From: Diphasiastrum complanatum
Lineage: Eukaryota > Streptophyta > Lycopodiopsida > Lycopodiales > Lycopodiaceae
Length of the DNA stretch: 64,000 nt
Direction of reading: 5' to 3'
Assembly: GCA_029204225.1 (NCBI GenBank)
Contig: CM055094.1
Location: 63,884,714 to 63,948,713, forward strand
Of this stretch, positions 1 through 13,200 are shown one piece after another; the first letter of the stretch is position 1; each line of letters begins with the position of its first letter. The notes under the pieces were generated by a model, which had not been told where the DNA came from, searched no databases, and worked only from the letters and a program-made list of their open reading frames with translations. The position numbers and the translations under genes were made by a program.

Positions 1-410
1 GGCCAAATCCAAGGAATCCAAGCCCCAATAGGCCTCTAGTTCAGCAAGCACCAGCGCCTACAATGACAAAGCCTTGTCCTCAATTTATGATATTGTCTAC
101 TGAAGAAAGCCGTCAAGTTCAAACATACCATGAATACCTGGACAAACAAGAGAGTCAGGTAAGCACGTCATATCTACATTACGAATGGGGGCATCTAGGA
201 CAGTGGGACCAATTGCGCCGACCTATGAGAATCCACAACAAGATTTATCTTGGGATACTCTTATGGAATGTCTCGACTATCCAATTGTCAATGAACAAGA
301 TTATTAGGAATGGCCACCAGACCCTTATGAGTATTATTGAAAATCTGGAAGTCCAAGTTCTTGTTGCTCACCATCATCAAATAAAGCCTCAGGTTTTACG
401 TAAGTGAATT
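1..410 (+). pseudogene. Possible coding remnant, unrecognised
   Basis: The plus strand here reads as protein-like sequence in one frame from about base 185 (MGASRTVGPIAP..., then ...WDTLMECLDYPIVNEQDY) but with stops after short runs. The style (hydrophilic, proline-rich, near other LTR remains) would fit a retroelement gag tail, but I see no diagnostic motif. The left part lies outside the window. Confidence 0.2.
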
Positions 411-962
411 TTATTCACATTTTTCCTTAAGCATCCATATCCCCAACAATAAGCGAACTGACAACAGCGCTCCTCCATGACAAATGCAGGCATAGTACTG
501 AGGGACCAACACTACTTTGGGTCGAGGACCCTGTTGTGGATATTTCTTATACACAAATAAATGAGTGGGTCCCACCACTAAAACTACTGTTGGCCAAGCC
601 TTACCAAGTGGGCCCCGTCTCAATAGAGTAGAGCAATAAGTGTGAGGCACTAGCGTCCTACATGTATAAGCCCCACCCAATGAGCACACTAATTAAATAG
701 TTTAAGTTGTGTTCTAGTGTCTTGGGTCCTAGTTGCAAATAAAATAAGTTAAAGGCCAAACTCTAAGTTACAAGGTTGAGACAAAGTCAAATGGTGATAG
801 GTGGGGTGTGTTTCTTTGTACACCACTAGATCTTTTGTGTTTCCTTGTCATTTCAAGTAGCCAATAGGATGAATGGGACAAGGGCCTCCCCAAGAATAAA
901 AGAGCACTATTTGTACTCATTTAACATTCTCAATCTAAGAAGGAACTCTATTGGTTTTTCCA

Positions 963-967
<5 letters not shown>
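411..967. other. No gene seen; lead-in to CT microsatellite
   Basis: I see no reading frame with recognisable motifs and no RNA gene here. The stretch is ordinary AT-rich repeat-like sequence. Confidence 0.3.

Positions 968-1049
<82 letters not shown>
968..1049. repeat. (CT)n microsatellite, about 82 bp
   Basis: This is an essentially pure CT dinucleotide run. The long Ser-Leu or Arg-Glu open frames that cover it on both strands are artefacts of the repeat. Confidence 0.97.
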
Positions 1050-1052
<3 letters not shown>

Positions 1053-1148
1053 TAGGACCGAATAGCTTTGGGTAGGTGCTCGAGCCCCCAAAGTCTTTCC
1101 TAACCAGGGCCTTCTCTCTCTCCTCTCTCTTTCTCTCTCTTCTGGTTG

Positions 1149-1150
<2 letters not shown>

Positions 1151-1215
<65 letters not shown>
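1151..1215. repeat. (CT)n microsatellite, about 64 bp
   Basis: This is a second pure CT run, separated from the first by about 100 bp of CT-rich unique sequence. Both runs have the same phase and strand. Confidence 0.97.
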
Positions 1216-1220
<5 letters not shown>

Positions 1221-2389
1221 TCGTGCTATGCAGATGAAGTCGAGGTTGCCGCTCCCAGCGACGAACCTCTATACTACAAAGATGAAACAACAAATTTGTA
1301 GTCATATTGCAATGCATCTTGCACAAAATGAAGATGTGATCGAATGTAAAATGTACAGTGAAAATCAATCACACAGAAATAAACATTTCAAAAATTTCAG
1401 TCAAAACCACTCGAGAGTTCAATCAAGCCCACTCAAAAGTTTCATCAAACCCGCTCGTTGCTTTTTTGTACAAACTCCTTCTCTTATGCACTCCTTCAAA
1501 TTAAAACTGAGAATTGGTGAATTGACACTCAATATTCCTCCCCTTTGCTGAATGATTTCTTGTTAGGTTGTTAGCTCTTTGGCATCTAATTTCAACTAAG
1601 GCTGCTTCTAACATGGCTATGGTTGTCTCCCATCTAGTCGATGTTAAGGCTTCTTCCTACTAGCATGAATATGGATGCTAAAAAGGCAATGCAAGCACAG
1701 GATGAGTATTTTGAGGATAAGATCCGATGTTCTCTCATTTCTCTACTTAGGACTAAACTCAAACGATGGCTTAAGCTAACCTAAAATAACGGCTTAACCT
1801 AAAACCCAACTTCGCAAAGGCTTAACCTACTTGTGAAAGGCCCAACGATAAAATAAAACTAATTAACTTGGTTCATAGAGAGAAATTATAATACACACAG
1901 TGTAACAGCCATATGATCATCATAGAGGAGAACTCTCAATGAAAGAAAATAAGACTCTATTATGCAAATGAGATTCTTGTTTCAAAATGGACTCTTCCAT
2001 TCCTATATATACTTGGAGTGGTGGTCACTTACAAAAAAGGCACTATGGGACAAGTAGACCACATAGACTTAACTTAATTAAATTGGTGTCATGGGACGAA
2101 CCCCCAATGGACCATAAACAATTGAACTAACTTAAGTTGCACTTATTTAGACTAGCTTAAGTTCCAATGTTCTAGACTTAGGCTTAGAACTAAATAACTT
2201 TAAGCCATTACAACATGGCGCAAAGGCCTAAACTTGACTAATCTAGTTCTAGGCTTAAGTTTGTATCCTTTTCAAGATGGCCCGAATATTCCTTGGAATA
2301 TCAGCCTACATTATTCCCTCTGTCAAAAGATTGGCGGTCCCACGCCAATTGTCGTTGTCTGTTGTCTTGTCTAGTCTTCCCGCAGCTCT
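1216..2389. other. No gene seen
   Basis: No recognisable protein or RNA gene is seen. The stretch has many short direct repeats (for example GGCTTAACCTA around 1790-1835) and a TATATA motif near 2005. It may be part of an old LTR, but I cannot delimit one. Confidence 0.3.
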
Positions 2390-3091
2390 ACATTGATGGT
2401 GACCTAGATTTTATGAACTTCTCTACCAATCTGTTCCATTCTCTCGAATCGAATTTTGCCCAAAAATGGTTGCGGCCGATAGTAATCAAGCATGCTACGT
2501 AGAAACTCGTACATGTACCAACATTCAACATATCAACGTGAAGTTCATTGGTGATTGTTGTCCGATAGTAAAGCCTTGCCACATTGATATGATTCAGGGG
2601 TGTGCTTGGGGGCTTATATATAGATCCAAAACTATTGGTGGCAGATCTCTATCCTAGAAACAATTCAAAATAGAAAGGAATGATATTAGGCCGCAATTAT
2701 CTACAAAGTAACTAACATGGCAGTCCAGATTTGTATGATGTCTCCGGTAGAAGTAGCTGTAATTGGCCACAAAATCAACCGCTGGATCATCAGTCTTGAC
2801 TTCTTTAGGTAGAATTGGCCAAGATATTTTATTATGAACCCTTTCTGGTGCGAATCCTTTCTTGCGCTTTATGGGCTAATATGTTGGATTGACGCGCATG
2901 TAAGTTGGTGCCACGATATATCTCTCAAAAGCATGTGCATTTTCCAACATAACACATCGCCATTGAGGTTGTGGCTCAAATGCTAACACTTTTTGCTTGT
3001 GACATTTACAAATCGTGAGATCGGGAAGAGTGTACCCGCCTCGGTCTTCCCAGTTTGGACATACTTTGTTAAACTCCTCTGACATTAACAT
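2390..3091 (-). pseudogene. Decayed coding sequence, probably retroelement gag
   Basis: The minus strand from 3091 downward reads as plausible protein (NKVCPNWEDRGGYTLPDL, then a run with Cys-Lys-Cys-His and ERYIVAPTYMR) to a stop near 2877. It resumes in frame with WPILPKEVKTDDPAVDF and ends near 2700; a further frame covers 2582-2388. A primer-binding-like site lies upstream on the same strand at 4053-4064, with a leader-sized gap between. That arrangement is what a gag gene of an LTR element would show. I do not recognise the protein family, and the gag assignment is inference from position only. Confidence 0.35.
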
Positions 3092-4040
3092 CCGTCTACT
3101 AGGATTCTTCGGTGTGATTCTGTGCCATACCTATGTAGTTGTGGTAAGTGTGGGTGGTGGAGGGTTAGGTATGGTTGTGAAAAGTTCACGGGGGAGGGTT
3201 GGGTGTTTGCAGAGTAGATAAGCAGTGGATGGTGAATAAGGGTGAGTGTCGAGGTGGTGAGGTGCCATTTATTCTGAAAGGATTTCAAAACATCCGGCAT
3301 GCTTCAGACATGACATGCAGTGATTTCTGAAAACAAAATCAAATTTTTTCGTAAATTGACTAGAAACTGGGAAATCAGCTTTTTGAACTAGAATTCCTAA
3401 AAATAGCTTCATGCATGACATTTCTCTAATCAATCTATTGAACACCCATGTACCATGCATCCAATCATGCATAGAGGTCTATCCATACATCTATGGAGGG
3501 AGAGCAGGTCTACAAGACATCTGCCACATTACCCTACCACCTAGGCTTCACACGTGCGAGTTGTAATCGATCCAGATTCAGGTAGGAGAGCGCACTTCTA
3601 CAAGGTGATTTCATCAAAAATCCATTTCCAGCCCAATGGCATATAGCCCATTTCTAATTCAAAAACCCCAATTATTTTTGGCTAAAAATCACTATCTAAG
3701 CACCCTTTTGACTTTGCAACCAATATGCAATCATTAGATTCAATCAATAATGACTGTAAGGCAAAAATTAAAAATTTGGAAGCATACTAGATCAGTAGCT
3801 TTGATAAATTTCATCAAAAATCTCGAATTCTAGGTGAAAAATCACAAAAAACCATCAAAAATCCATTGATTTCCATCCAAATCTATGGAGAAAATCCATA
3901 ATCATGATCATTAGGCTAAAATCAAACCAAAATCAGAGAAGCCACTTACTTGGAGGTCAATTCCAAAACCTAAAAGTACAAAGCAAAGAGGAAATACCAA
4001 AAAGCTGAGAAAGAGCAAGAAGCAACTCCACCTTCTGATT
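3092..4040. other. Leader-like region of a decayed LTR element
   Basis: There is no gene. The region is AT-rich on the plus strand with many repeats of ATCAAAAATC and lies between the primer-binding-like site and the coding remnant on the minus strand. Its role as untranslated leader is inference. Confidence 0.3.
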
Positions 4041-4052
4041 GATGCAAGCCTT

Positions 4053-4064
4053 GCTCTAATACCA
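4053..4064 (-). other. Primer-binding-site-like sequence (initiator tRNA-Met type)
   Basis: The minus strand reads TGGTATTAGAGC, one base from the classic plant LTR-element primer site TGGTATCAGAGC, which pairs with the 3' end of initiator tRNA-Met. The flanking sequence at 4065-4540 could be the matching LTR: a TGTTAGGAATTATTCTG motif typical of LTR starts lies at about 4510 on the plus strand, but a second LTR copy is not visible. Confidence 0.45.
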
Positions 4065-4272
4065 CTATAAGAATTGCCAAGTGAAGATCTGACTAAATCC
4101 TGCTACATGCAGTCAAAAGAATACCTGTGGAGCAAAACCACCCAACCAACAAAAAATGGCTAGTCAATACCCTAACCACTTCACCCTCATGCCATGGTAA
4201 ATGAATGCAAAAGAGGAGGGGACTCCTGGCTTCAAGGATCAAAAAATCCAATAGGTTGATGGACGAGTTTCC

Positions 4273-4298
4273 ACTAGTTTCCACTAGTGGAAACTAGT
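4273..4298. repeat. Perfect 26-bp palindrome
   Basis: ACTAGTTTCCACT followed by its exact complement makes a perfect inverted repeat without a spacer. A second short hairpin (ATTCTCTCC/GGAGAGAAT) follows a few bases later. Both sit in the presumed LTR of the decayed minus-strand element. Confidence 0.8.
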
Positions 4299-4549
4299 TT
4301 ATATTCTCTCCCAAGAGGAGAGAATGTTCTTCTAAGGATCCCCATGCAACCTGACTTAGTAATTAACCTCCTATTCTTGCATTATAGCAGTCAAACACCT
4401 CCTATGTCCAAATATAGGTCTGGGCCCTCATAAGATTATTAATTACATTACTGGCCAAGCTCGGAATGACGAGGCATAACTACTAACCTTATACACTGAA
4501 GTGACCGGCTATCCATGTTAGGAATTATTCTGAATCCCACATACTGGAC

Positions 4550-5088
4550 ATGGACGTAACAATTAATCATCGGTTTAGTACTCCATATTATTTAAGGGGT
4601 AATGGACAAGCGAAATCTTTCAATAAGATTCTTTGTAGTATTATGACAAAGACAGTGGAAGCAAGTCATTTTGACTGGGAACGTAAACTTCATCCAGCAT
4701 TACGGACATTCATAACAACTTATAAAGTTAATATGAATCATGCACCATTTCAACCTGAATATGGTCAAGATGCAGTTATGTCGATTTAAATTTTAATATC
4801 ATCTTTATGCATAGCAGCAACGAAATGGTACGGTTGGATGAATTTAAATTCTTACAATTACATCATGAGGCTTTGCATAAACTTTGTGAAACCAGATTGA
4901 TGGTAGTTCATGCACTAGCAGCAGAGAAAGCTCGTCGCAAGGCATGGCATGATTGTCGTTCACATAAGAAAGATCTGAAGGAAGGAGATATAGCTTTGAT
5001 GTACAAGACAAAATTGATCAAGGAAAAATTGAAATTCACAAGTGAAGGACCATACAAGTTAAAAAGATATTATCGTTCGAAGAAGTGA
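4550..5088 (+). pseudogene. Ty3/gypsy integrase C-terminal fragment
   Basis: Two consecutive plus-strand frames (4550-4789 and 4807-5088) give the end of a gypsy integrase. First comes the post-catalytic region RFSTPYYLRGNGQAKSFNK, in which the usual NGQAE glutamate is replaced by Lys, then DWERKLHPALRTF and a YGQ motif before AVMSI. The tail contains RLDE, EALHKLCETR, GDIALMYKTK and SEGPYKL. A stop separates the two frames. The catalytic Glu is lost and all upstream pol sequence is missing, so this is an inactive relic. Confidence 0.75.
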
Positions 5089-7297
5089 TCTTGGAACACC
5101 TGGATGGTAGAAACTTTGATACTCCTATAAATGGCAGCTGATTACGCAAGTTTTGGCAGCTTATCTACCAACCTGATCGAAGATTTGTACAGTTTTTACT
5201 TTATTTGTGTTTTGATTATTCTACAAGTTATTTTCATAAAAATTGATTTAGACTATCAAAACACCATAAATGTTTGTGTATTTTGATTACTTCGGACATT
5301 TTTTATTTTTTAGGTTTATTTATTTTTTTGGGAGATGGTGCTAACGAGCATATTTTTTGCAAAAAAAAATCTGGTTTTCGAAAAAAATTTCATGAGAAAG
5401 CATGTTTTTGGCAAAAATTAAAAAATTAAAAAATTAAAAAATCAAAAAATGGTTTTCCGTTTTTAAGATTTTGACCCATTTCAAAAGATTAAATTCATTA
5501 AAAATATCTTTAAATCAACAAATATTTACTATGAAAGTTTTTAAAGTAGTGAAAATTTTGTACACATTTTTCAGAGTAACACTCCAATTAATATCTCTAA
5601 TCTCCACCCTACCCTTGGTTTCTATTTTTGTACCCGATCTTTATAATACAATCACTTATCTTTAAAATATCAAACATTGTTTGGATTGATAAGTTGAAAT
5701 TCCATATCGTTCAGTTTTATTGTGGTAAAAGGGCCAGGCAACAGAGACCCATTTCAAAATATGCACCTTACCCCCCAATTTAAAGCCCAAATTCTTCCAT
5801 GTCATTTCATGTGAAAGCCCATTTCATTTGGAGGCCAAGGCATTTAATGTCTAAATTCAAGGAGATAAAGGGCCCACCACTTACCCCCATACGCAAAGAT
5901 GTCTACATATTCCCCTTTTATCTTTAGTTACCCCAAGATTGCACCTTTCAATACAATCTAAGGGAAACTCTCACCCCTATGAAATTTGGAGAAGCCTCTT
6001 GGAGTGGCTCCACCAATCAAAGTAGAGTATTTGGGCTTTTTATACTTACCCCCAGCTCCATGTGAAACCACCCTCAAGATATGAGCTATTCTAAAGACAA
6101 TTAAATTATTAGATATTAATCTCAGACACCAATATTTAAGGAATTGGCAAATGTCAATGAATAATCTTGGTAGGCATTCATGATTTTGTTAAGTGCTATA
6201 TAGATACCCTTAACTTAGTAATAACCAAAGGGTATCACAACAAAAATCAAATAACCACACAACATTGGCTTGTTACCAACTATACTATCAATTAGATTCA
6301 AACTTCAAAGGCGCCTCCAAGAGAACTAGAGCATGCGGGCTCTCCACCCTTCATACCCTACCCACCCTTAAATGAGAAAGATATGAGATCTCTCTACTAG
6401 GATACTCTCCCTCCTTTGTAGTGCTCAAGAAAATTGGCAAGTATAATGAAAGCAACAATATTTCTCAAAAATCGACAATAAAAAATTTCATAGATTTTTT
6501 ATTTAGGCACATGAACCTTTGTATGAGTGAGTCCTCGAAAAATTGAGAAGCTTTAAAAAATGAAAGTTTTTTTTTTTTAGGATAAATCAATAAAAAGTTA
6601 CTCAAACGCTACCCATTGCATGCACGACTAGGGAGCCAATGAGATTGTGTGCAGTGTGTTATTCCCGCATGGTGTAATCGACATCATTGTAATATCAAAC
6701 ACATCATTCATATGCAATATCAAACGTCATTTCTACTCTAGGAAATTAAGGTAGCCGTGTTTTGCAAGAACTGTAATATGTATACATGAGTTTTTCTATA
6801 CATACATAGGATAACCACGCGAAAGTGGGCAATTTGCAGACAGCTTAGAACTCTACCTTAACGGGGGGTGGTACATTTGTCCTCTAGCTTATTTGTCCTC
6901 TAGCTTACTGGTGCTTTCGCAAGACATCATTTGTTAGATACATTCCACATGTGATAAGACATGATTTAAGGCACAATAGCTGACAAATAGCTCAATACAT
7001 GAAAATGTCAGCAAAATTGCAAATCCCACCGTGAAGCTCTTCTTTAACTTGCGAGTATGATGTCACCTGTGAGAATGCCAAGGTTGGTGGAGAGGAGACT
7101 CTTTGCTACATGAATTTATCAGAAAAATTCATAGCTTTCTTAGGCATTCCTCATTTCCTCTGAACTGGGAAATGTGCGACATCAGGGACCGCAAGTTGAA
7201 AAAATAAGCAGCAATTTGCCCCTAGTTTTGGCCCTGCAATTGAAACAAGTACAATTGTCAAAGTTTTTGGTATCTTATATTCTTTACTTGGTCTTTA
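5089..7297. other. Intergenic, no gene seen
   Basis: AT-rich sequence with poly-A/T runs (about 5360-5440 and 6555-6585). I see no reading frame with motifs and no RNA gene. The part nearest 7297 probably contains the 3' UTR and polyadenylation region of the minus-strand SCAR gene. Confidence 0.35.
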
Positions 7298-10200
7298 TTA
7301 CACGCAAAACAAATTTTCTTTTTCAACATAGTATTTCATTCTTTGTTGAGTTTCTTTTATTGAGCTTCCAAATTGCGCCAACGTTGCAAGAAAGTCGGAA
7401 TGAGCAAACTTGAAAGATGGACGTACCTCAGTCCATTCTTCGTTGGTATCTTCTTCATCACTTCCAGCAAAAGCCTTCACAGATAAAATGCGAGCATCAT
7501 TTAGTCTGTATTCTTCTTGAGAATAAAGATTCGCCAATTTCAAGTAGGAGATAGGCGGAAAAGCAATTGATTATAGTATTGAAAGGTGGACACGAAGAAT
7601 TGATGTACATGAAAAGCAACAGAAATTCTATATCACAACCTGCCGAATAGCATTTGCTCTCTCTAATATTGCAGCAACGTTGATAATGTCTGGGTTCAGG
7701 CGATTAGCGGCATCGTGCTTCTCTGCGGCTGTGCGACGCAAAGTGAACGTCTGCCCACAGCACACAAAGACTTAGCAAACTAACAGATGCAGCAGCTTTA
7801 TCTGTCTTTTCAACAGATGCAACAGCCAAAAGGAATAACCATGTATACATCTTGTAATCTATCATGAAGGCAAAGAGCAAGTTTCGCTCTCGTACCTTAT
7901 TTCTGATTTGTTCAAGTAAGATCTCTCGCTCATCCATAACTTTTGGCTTAGGAGAACGTTTTTCTGCGGACACTTTCCTGAGCTGCAAGACATGGATTCG
8001 ATCGTGCTTCTATCTCAGAAAATACATGGTGAATATTTTTCAAACTGGCAGCAACCTCAGAAGCTAGACCATTTGACCTATGCACTAGTAAAGATTAATG
8101 CAATGCATTGTTGTTGTGATAAACAGAGATTTTCTACCTGGCTTCTGTCGTACATTGAAATAGACTTTATAAGATCATCATTTCTCGGACCGCGGGGTAC
8201 AGATCTTGATGCTTGCTTCGCTTGAGAAGCAGGTTGGGCCAGCTTTGAAATCATTCGTGGTGGCGGCGGAGGGGGAGGCGGAGGCGGTGTAGGAGGAGCT
8301 TGCAAGGTTTTGTTGAATTGGCCAGGTTCTCCGTGCAAGGTCTGCTTGCTACTCAATTTCAGTGAAGGAAGAGGAGGCGGAGGTGACGGTGTACCTTCCA
8401 AGCTTGGCGATGACAGAAGCTTTGGCACCAAAATTGGAGAGCGCAGTCTCATATCTGAAGTAGCCGATCTTCCTGACTTTGACGAGGCTGATAGGTGAAA
8501 ACTATTTATGGGAGACATTGGCGAATCTAATGCACTAAATATTGGCGATTTTGGGGATGAAGCGTTGGAAAATGAGCCTGCACTTGGAGAGTTGGTGGGC
8601 TCAGCATCAGCACCAAGATCGACCAAGATATTGCTTGGAGGGGATCCTCGCGTGCTTGAAGATGAATGACTGGAATCCGACAACGTCGGAGGCTTAGGAC
8701 TGACACCATTGTCATCAGTACAATATAAGCTTATTTCAGCCAGGCAGTGCTTGTCAGCATGAAGTTTAAAAGACCGGCTTACAGAGACAGGAGGTGAACC
8801 TTGAGATCTACGTTTTGAGCAATCAATTTTTGCATCTGCGGAATTCTTTGGCAGAGAACGGTTGCGTTCAAGAAAATGAATATCTGCTGTCATCCTTTCA
8901 CGGAGAGTTGGCTTGGTTCCGAAGCCTTTCTTGGACTTGCATTCTTCTCTTCTCAAAACAGAGTCTTGTTCATGGCTTGTTTCAGAGCTCTGCTCCTTTG
9001 AATGGATTGTGGACTCGGGAAGCAGACGATGCGCCGGTGATGCCCGGCATACTTCTGCTGTCGCAGTAACTGCTGGCGATGAGTTGTTGGTGGACCTTAC
9101 TTGCCATTTTGAAAGTCTGTTAGTCTGCTCTGAAGCAACTGCGACTGGATGGTTTTGAGGCCTTGATACCATCTGCACAGGAGGTAGTGGTGGTATTTTT
9201 TCGTCCCGAACTTTGATTCCTGATACATCCTTCGCAAAATTTTCATCACGATACCAAAAATGGTTGTTAGCTTGAGCTTCATTTTCTATTGAGAAATGCT
9301 CCTCTTTATCTGTGGAATAATTTGAGGAGTGCGAAGGTGAAGTGGAATAGGATAATTCAGTAAACATCATGTCTACAGTCTCCAACCGATGTTCGAACAT
9401 ATGATCCATTTCCTGAACAGATATGTCGTCCTGTTTTTCGTCCAAGCTATCGTCGTCTGATGGGCATTGCATTGCTAATACGTCCACCAGGTCTCTAGTG
9501 TTCTCCGTTAGATCAGAAATAGATTCCGTTCTACCTGTTGACTCTGACTCTGTTTCTGAATCCATGGTCGTCATGGCATCAACAAATTGATCTTCTTCAC
9601 TTACAATGTCTTCAACTGTGTCTTCTTCAAGTGTTTCGTCAACTTTCTGTTCCAGCTCAGAAAACATTTCAAAACTCTTATATTGACCTGACAGTGTCTC
9701 TGCCTCAATTTCCTTGGCACTTAGCCTCAACGGACCAAAAGCTTCATCTGCTAGCAATAATTCCCTCAACGTTTGCAATTTTTGCGAGGGCCAAACTTTT
9801 TGCCCATTCATTCCATATATATTCTTGCCTGTTAGGCCTTGTGAGGAGTTCCCTTCAAAAATCTGCTGACAAGACTGTAACACCTTCGCTTTGACCCCAA
9901 AATTTGAGCACGGAGTTGAAATGTCTGAGTAACTATCCCAAGTGTCGGAACTCAATGATGAATACCGCACCCTCCTGTTTTGGTAAGTCGATCAATTCCA
10001 ATTTAGTGCACATCGTTGAGACATCCAAAAAGCAGCACAGTCAGATTCAAGAACAGCAGATTAGCTTATTTGAACACATGTAAAGATGCTGATCATTCTT
10101 CAAACACTTGATTTCCACGGTATGTAATAAACACTAAGCCTAACTGGTCGTGAAGCTAAACAACCGCAGGCAAGTTATCTCAGAACCTAGGAAAGCCAAA

Positions 10201-13200
10201 CCTGGAAGTTGTATAGCACGATCATTTTATGAGATTCATGGAAAGCGCACGAGGAATTGAAAAGAAGGTTATGGCGTTTTTCATTGTGGGGCTGATCAGA
10301 AGATGAGAGTTTCAAAAGATGGAAGAATGAAATGTTCTACTACTAAGACAGGTGAATGTTCTTACAACAACGTGCAAGTCTGTCCCAAATGTTAGTCAGC
10401 AATTACCTTTGTTAAAGGTGGAAGGCATAACCATACGAGACTAAGAGACTGAACGACTAGCAGAATTTGGAATTGAAAAGCAAAGAGAGTCACAGATTAT
10501 AAAGTGGAGAAATTGATAGCAAAAATATGTGTGATGCATAAAACCCGAGGTTCCCAGAACCGTGGGTCCTGGGAACCGTGGTACGGTTCCTCTATTTTAT
10601 TAAATAATTAATTAATTAATTTTCAAATTCACAGATCTCACAGATGTTCAGATGATTTGACATGATACAGATGATTTGACAGATGTGAAATCATCTGAAA
10701 TCATCACTGATTTGACAGATTTCACATGATGTACAGATGATTTGACAGATGATACAAATGATTTCACAGATGATTCAGATGATTTGAGTCATTTGACAGA
10801 TGAATCATGATACAGATGATTTCACAGATGATTGACAGATTTCACAGATGATTTCACAGATTTTTTTGGCCCTCTTTTTTGCATATTTTTGGGTTATTTT
10901 GGGGGGGGCATAAAACCCACAGTTCTGGGAACCGTGGAAAATCAATTAATTAATTAATTAATTAATATCCTAATTTCCCCCCCCACAAAACCCCCTCACA
11001 GCTCGTTTTTTGACCCTATTTCTCATTTTTGCACATAGAGGTTGAGAGAGAGGGTGCATTGGTTTCAGAGAGAGGGCTGCTCAGGTTGATGAGAGAGAAG
11101 AGGGCAGGGTAGAGAGAGACTGTAGTGGCCTCTGTAGAGAGAAAAAATTAGGGTTGTTTTTTGCTCAAAAATCAGGTTTTTTGACATTCCCTCATGCAAA
11201 TAGGTCTATTTTTAGGGTCCAGGTATTTCAGATCATAGAGAGAGTTTGGGACAGCCTAGAGAGAGACTGTACCAGCTCATCTAGAGAGAGAAGGATAGGG
11301 TTTATGGATTTGGAGCCAAAAATCAGGTTTTTTGCATTTGTCTTTTCTTGCACTTCTTCCGTACTTCACTTCCGTGGTCCCTGTTTCCTATAGCGTCTCG
11401 CACCATGCCTGCTGGAGATATGCCTGAGCTCTGGGGTGAGGTAAACCAAGACCCCGAGTTCATTAGGTCTGACGTTCGGTGTGGGACGTGTGGATGGTCC
11501 TGTAGGTTTTGTCATGCTCGTTTTGTTAGCACTTTCACTAGGCTGAAAGGCCATCCTTGGTGCTATCAAGGGTGATGGCAGACGCTTAGGCTCCCTCCCT
11601 TGCCCACACATGCCTGAGCATTACAGGCTCATTGAAATATATGGAGCTCGATTGACGCAGGCCGGTATGTCACTAGATCCTGATGTATATGCAGTAGTAT
11701 CATCCACCCCACGGGATCCACTAGCTCCTCGTCCACCACCACTACGTCCTCCCCCACCTCCTGTTCCTGCTCCTCCCCCTGAGCCTGATGCACATCCACC
11801 ACTCGTTCCTCAGCCCACCGCACCACCACAGCCCACTGCACCACGTCCCGCCCCTCCTCCTGTTACATCTATTCCAGTCGGTGCATTTCCACAGCATCCT
11901 CCTGTAGTCACTCAGATGACTCGCCCAATGCAGACATTCCGCTTTCTTCACTCTGAGTCAGCACTAGATGGTCTCTCATAGGACACCCAGGACATACCAT
12001 CCACTTTCCCCCCACATCAGGATGATTTGGACTCTGATGATGAGGACAGTGATGATAGACAGCATGGTGAGGCTGGTTCTTCTGGAGCTTCTTTGCCACC
12101 ATCTCTACAGCCCTAGCATCCCCCGCAGCCGCAGCATCCCCCTCAGCCACCTCAGGCCCAGTTTCCCCCCCTGCCACTGACATACCTCCTCTTGCTCCTC
12201 GTAGGGGTGCTTACCGCACTAGGGCATCTTCCAGTAAATCGTCTCGCAGCTCCCAGTATAGACAGCAGTCCATGGGGGAGTCTTTCCAGCCCCATCTTGA
12301 GGCAAAGGCCCAACAGGCTATGGCAAACATGATCTATGAGCTGAACCTACCATTTGCCATTGCTGACACGGAGCCCTTCAAGAGGGCTATAGCTGCAGTT
12401 GCTGCTGCAGGTCCACGCTTCAGGCCACCCATGGATGAGGTTGTCCGTACCACCTACATTAGGTCCAGGGTGGAGGAGCTCACCACACAGATGATGCCTC
12501 TTAGGAAGGCCTGGGAGAGTTATGGGTGCTCGATCATGTTTGATAGCTAGAGTGACACCCGCCGTCGGCCAGTGATTAACATACTGGTGTCATGTTGCAT
12601 GGTTACTATGTTTTATCAGGCCATTGATGCTAGTAGAGGTGGTGCGGTCATTGACGAACAGTTTATGTTCGATATCATCAGTGAGGTTATAGAGGAGGTT
12701 GGCCCTGCCAACGTAGTGCAGGTTGTCACCGACAACGCAAGTAATTGCATGAACATGTCTCACTTGCTACAGCAGCAGTACCCTGCTATTGTATGGACCC
12801 CCTGTGCTGCACATAGCATTGATCTTATACTGGGGAATATTGGCCGCTTGCCCTGGGTTCGCACGATAGCTGATATGGCACTTGTCGTGGTGACATTTAT
12901 CACCCGGAAGAGGCGTGCCCTCACCCTATTCCACACCTTCAATCCACTTGATCTAAAGAAACCAGCTCCCACACGTTTTGCATTCGACCTGATTGTCATG
13001 CATAGGCTTATTACAGTCAAACATCAGCTCAGACACATGGCCACTAGTGCTGCATTTAGGGAGCTGCCTTTCTCTAGTAGGCCTGATGATTTGAGATTTT
13101 TGAGGATTGTATTTGACGATAATTTGATGTTGTGGCTGACATTGCAGCAGAGACAAAGAGAGAGATGTTGCGGGTTAGACGGTTATTGATGGACAGAGTG

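Noticed and set aside
907-1368. Long open frames over CT/GA tracts (also at 845-1075, 29376-29742 and the start of 51338-52294)
   Set aside because: They are open only because dinucleotide repeats lack stop codons; no motifs outside the repeat, except the true LINE frame below 52216 and the short copia scrap.
8310-9894. Plus-strand open frames opposite SCAR exon 6
   Set aside because: Shadows of a strongly coding minus-strand exon with biased composition.
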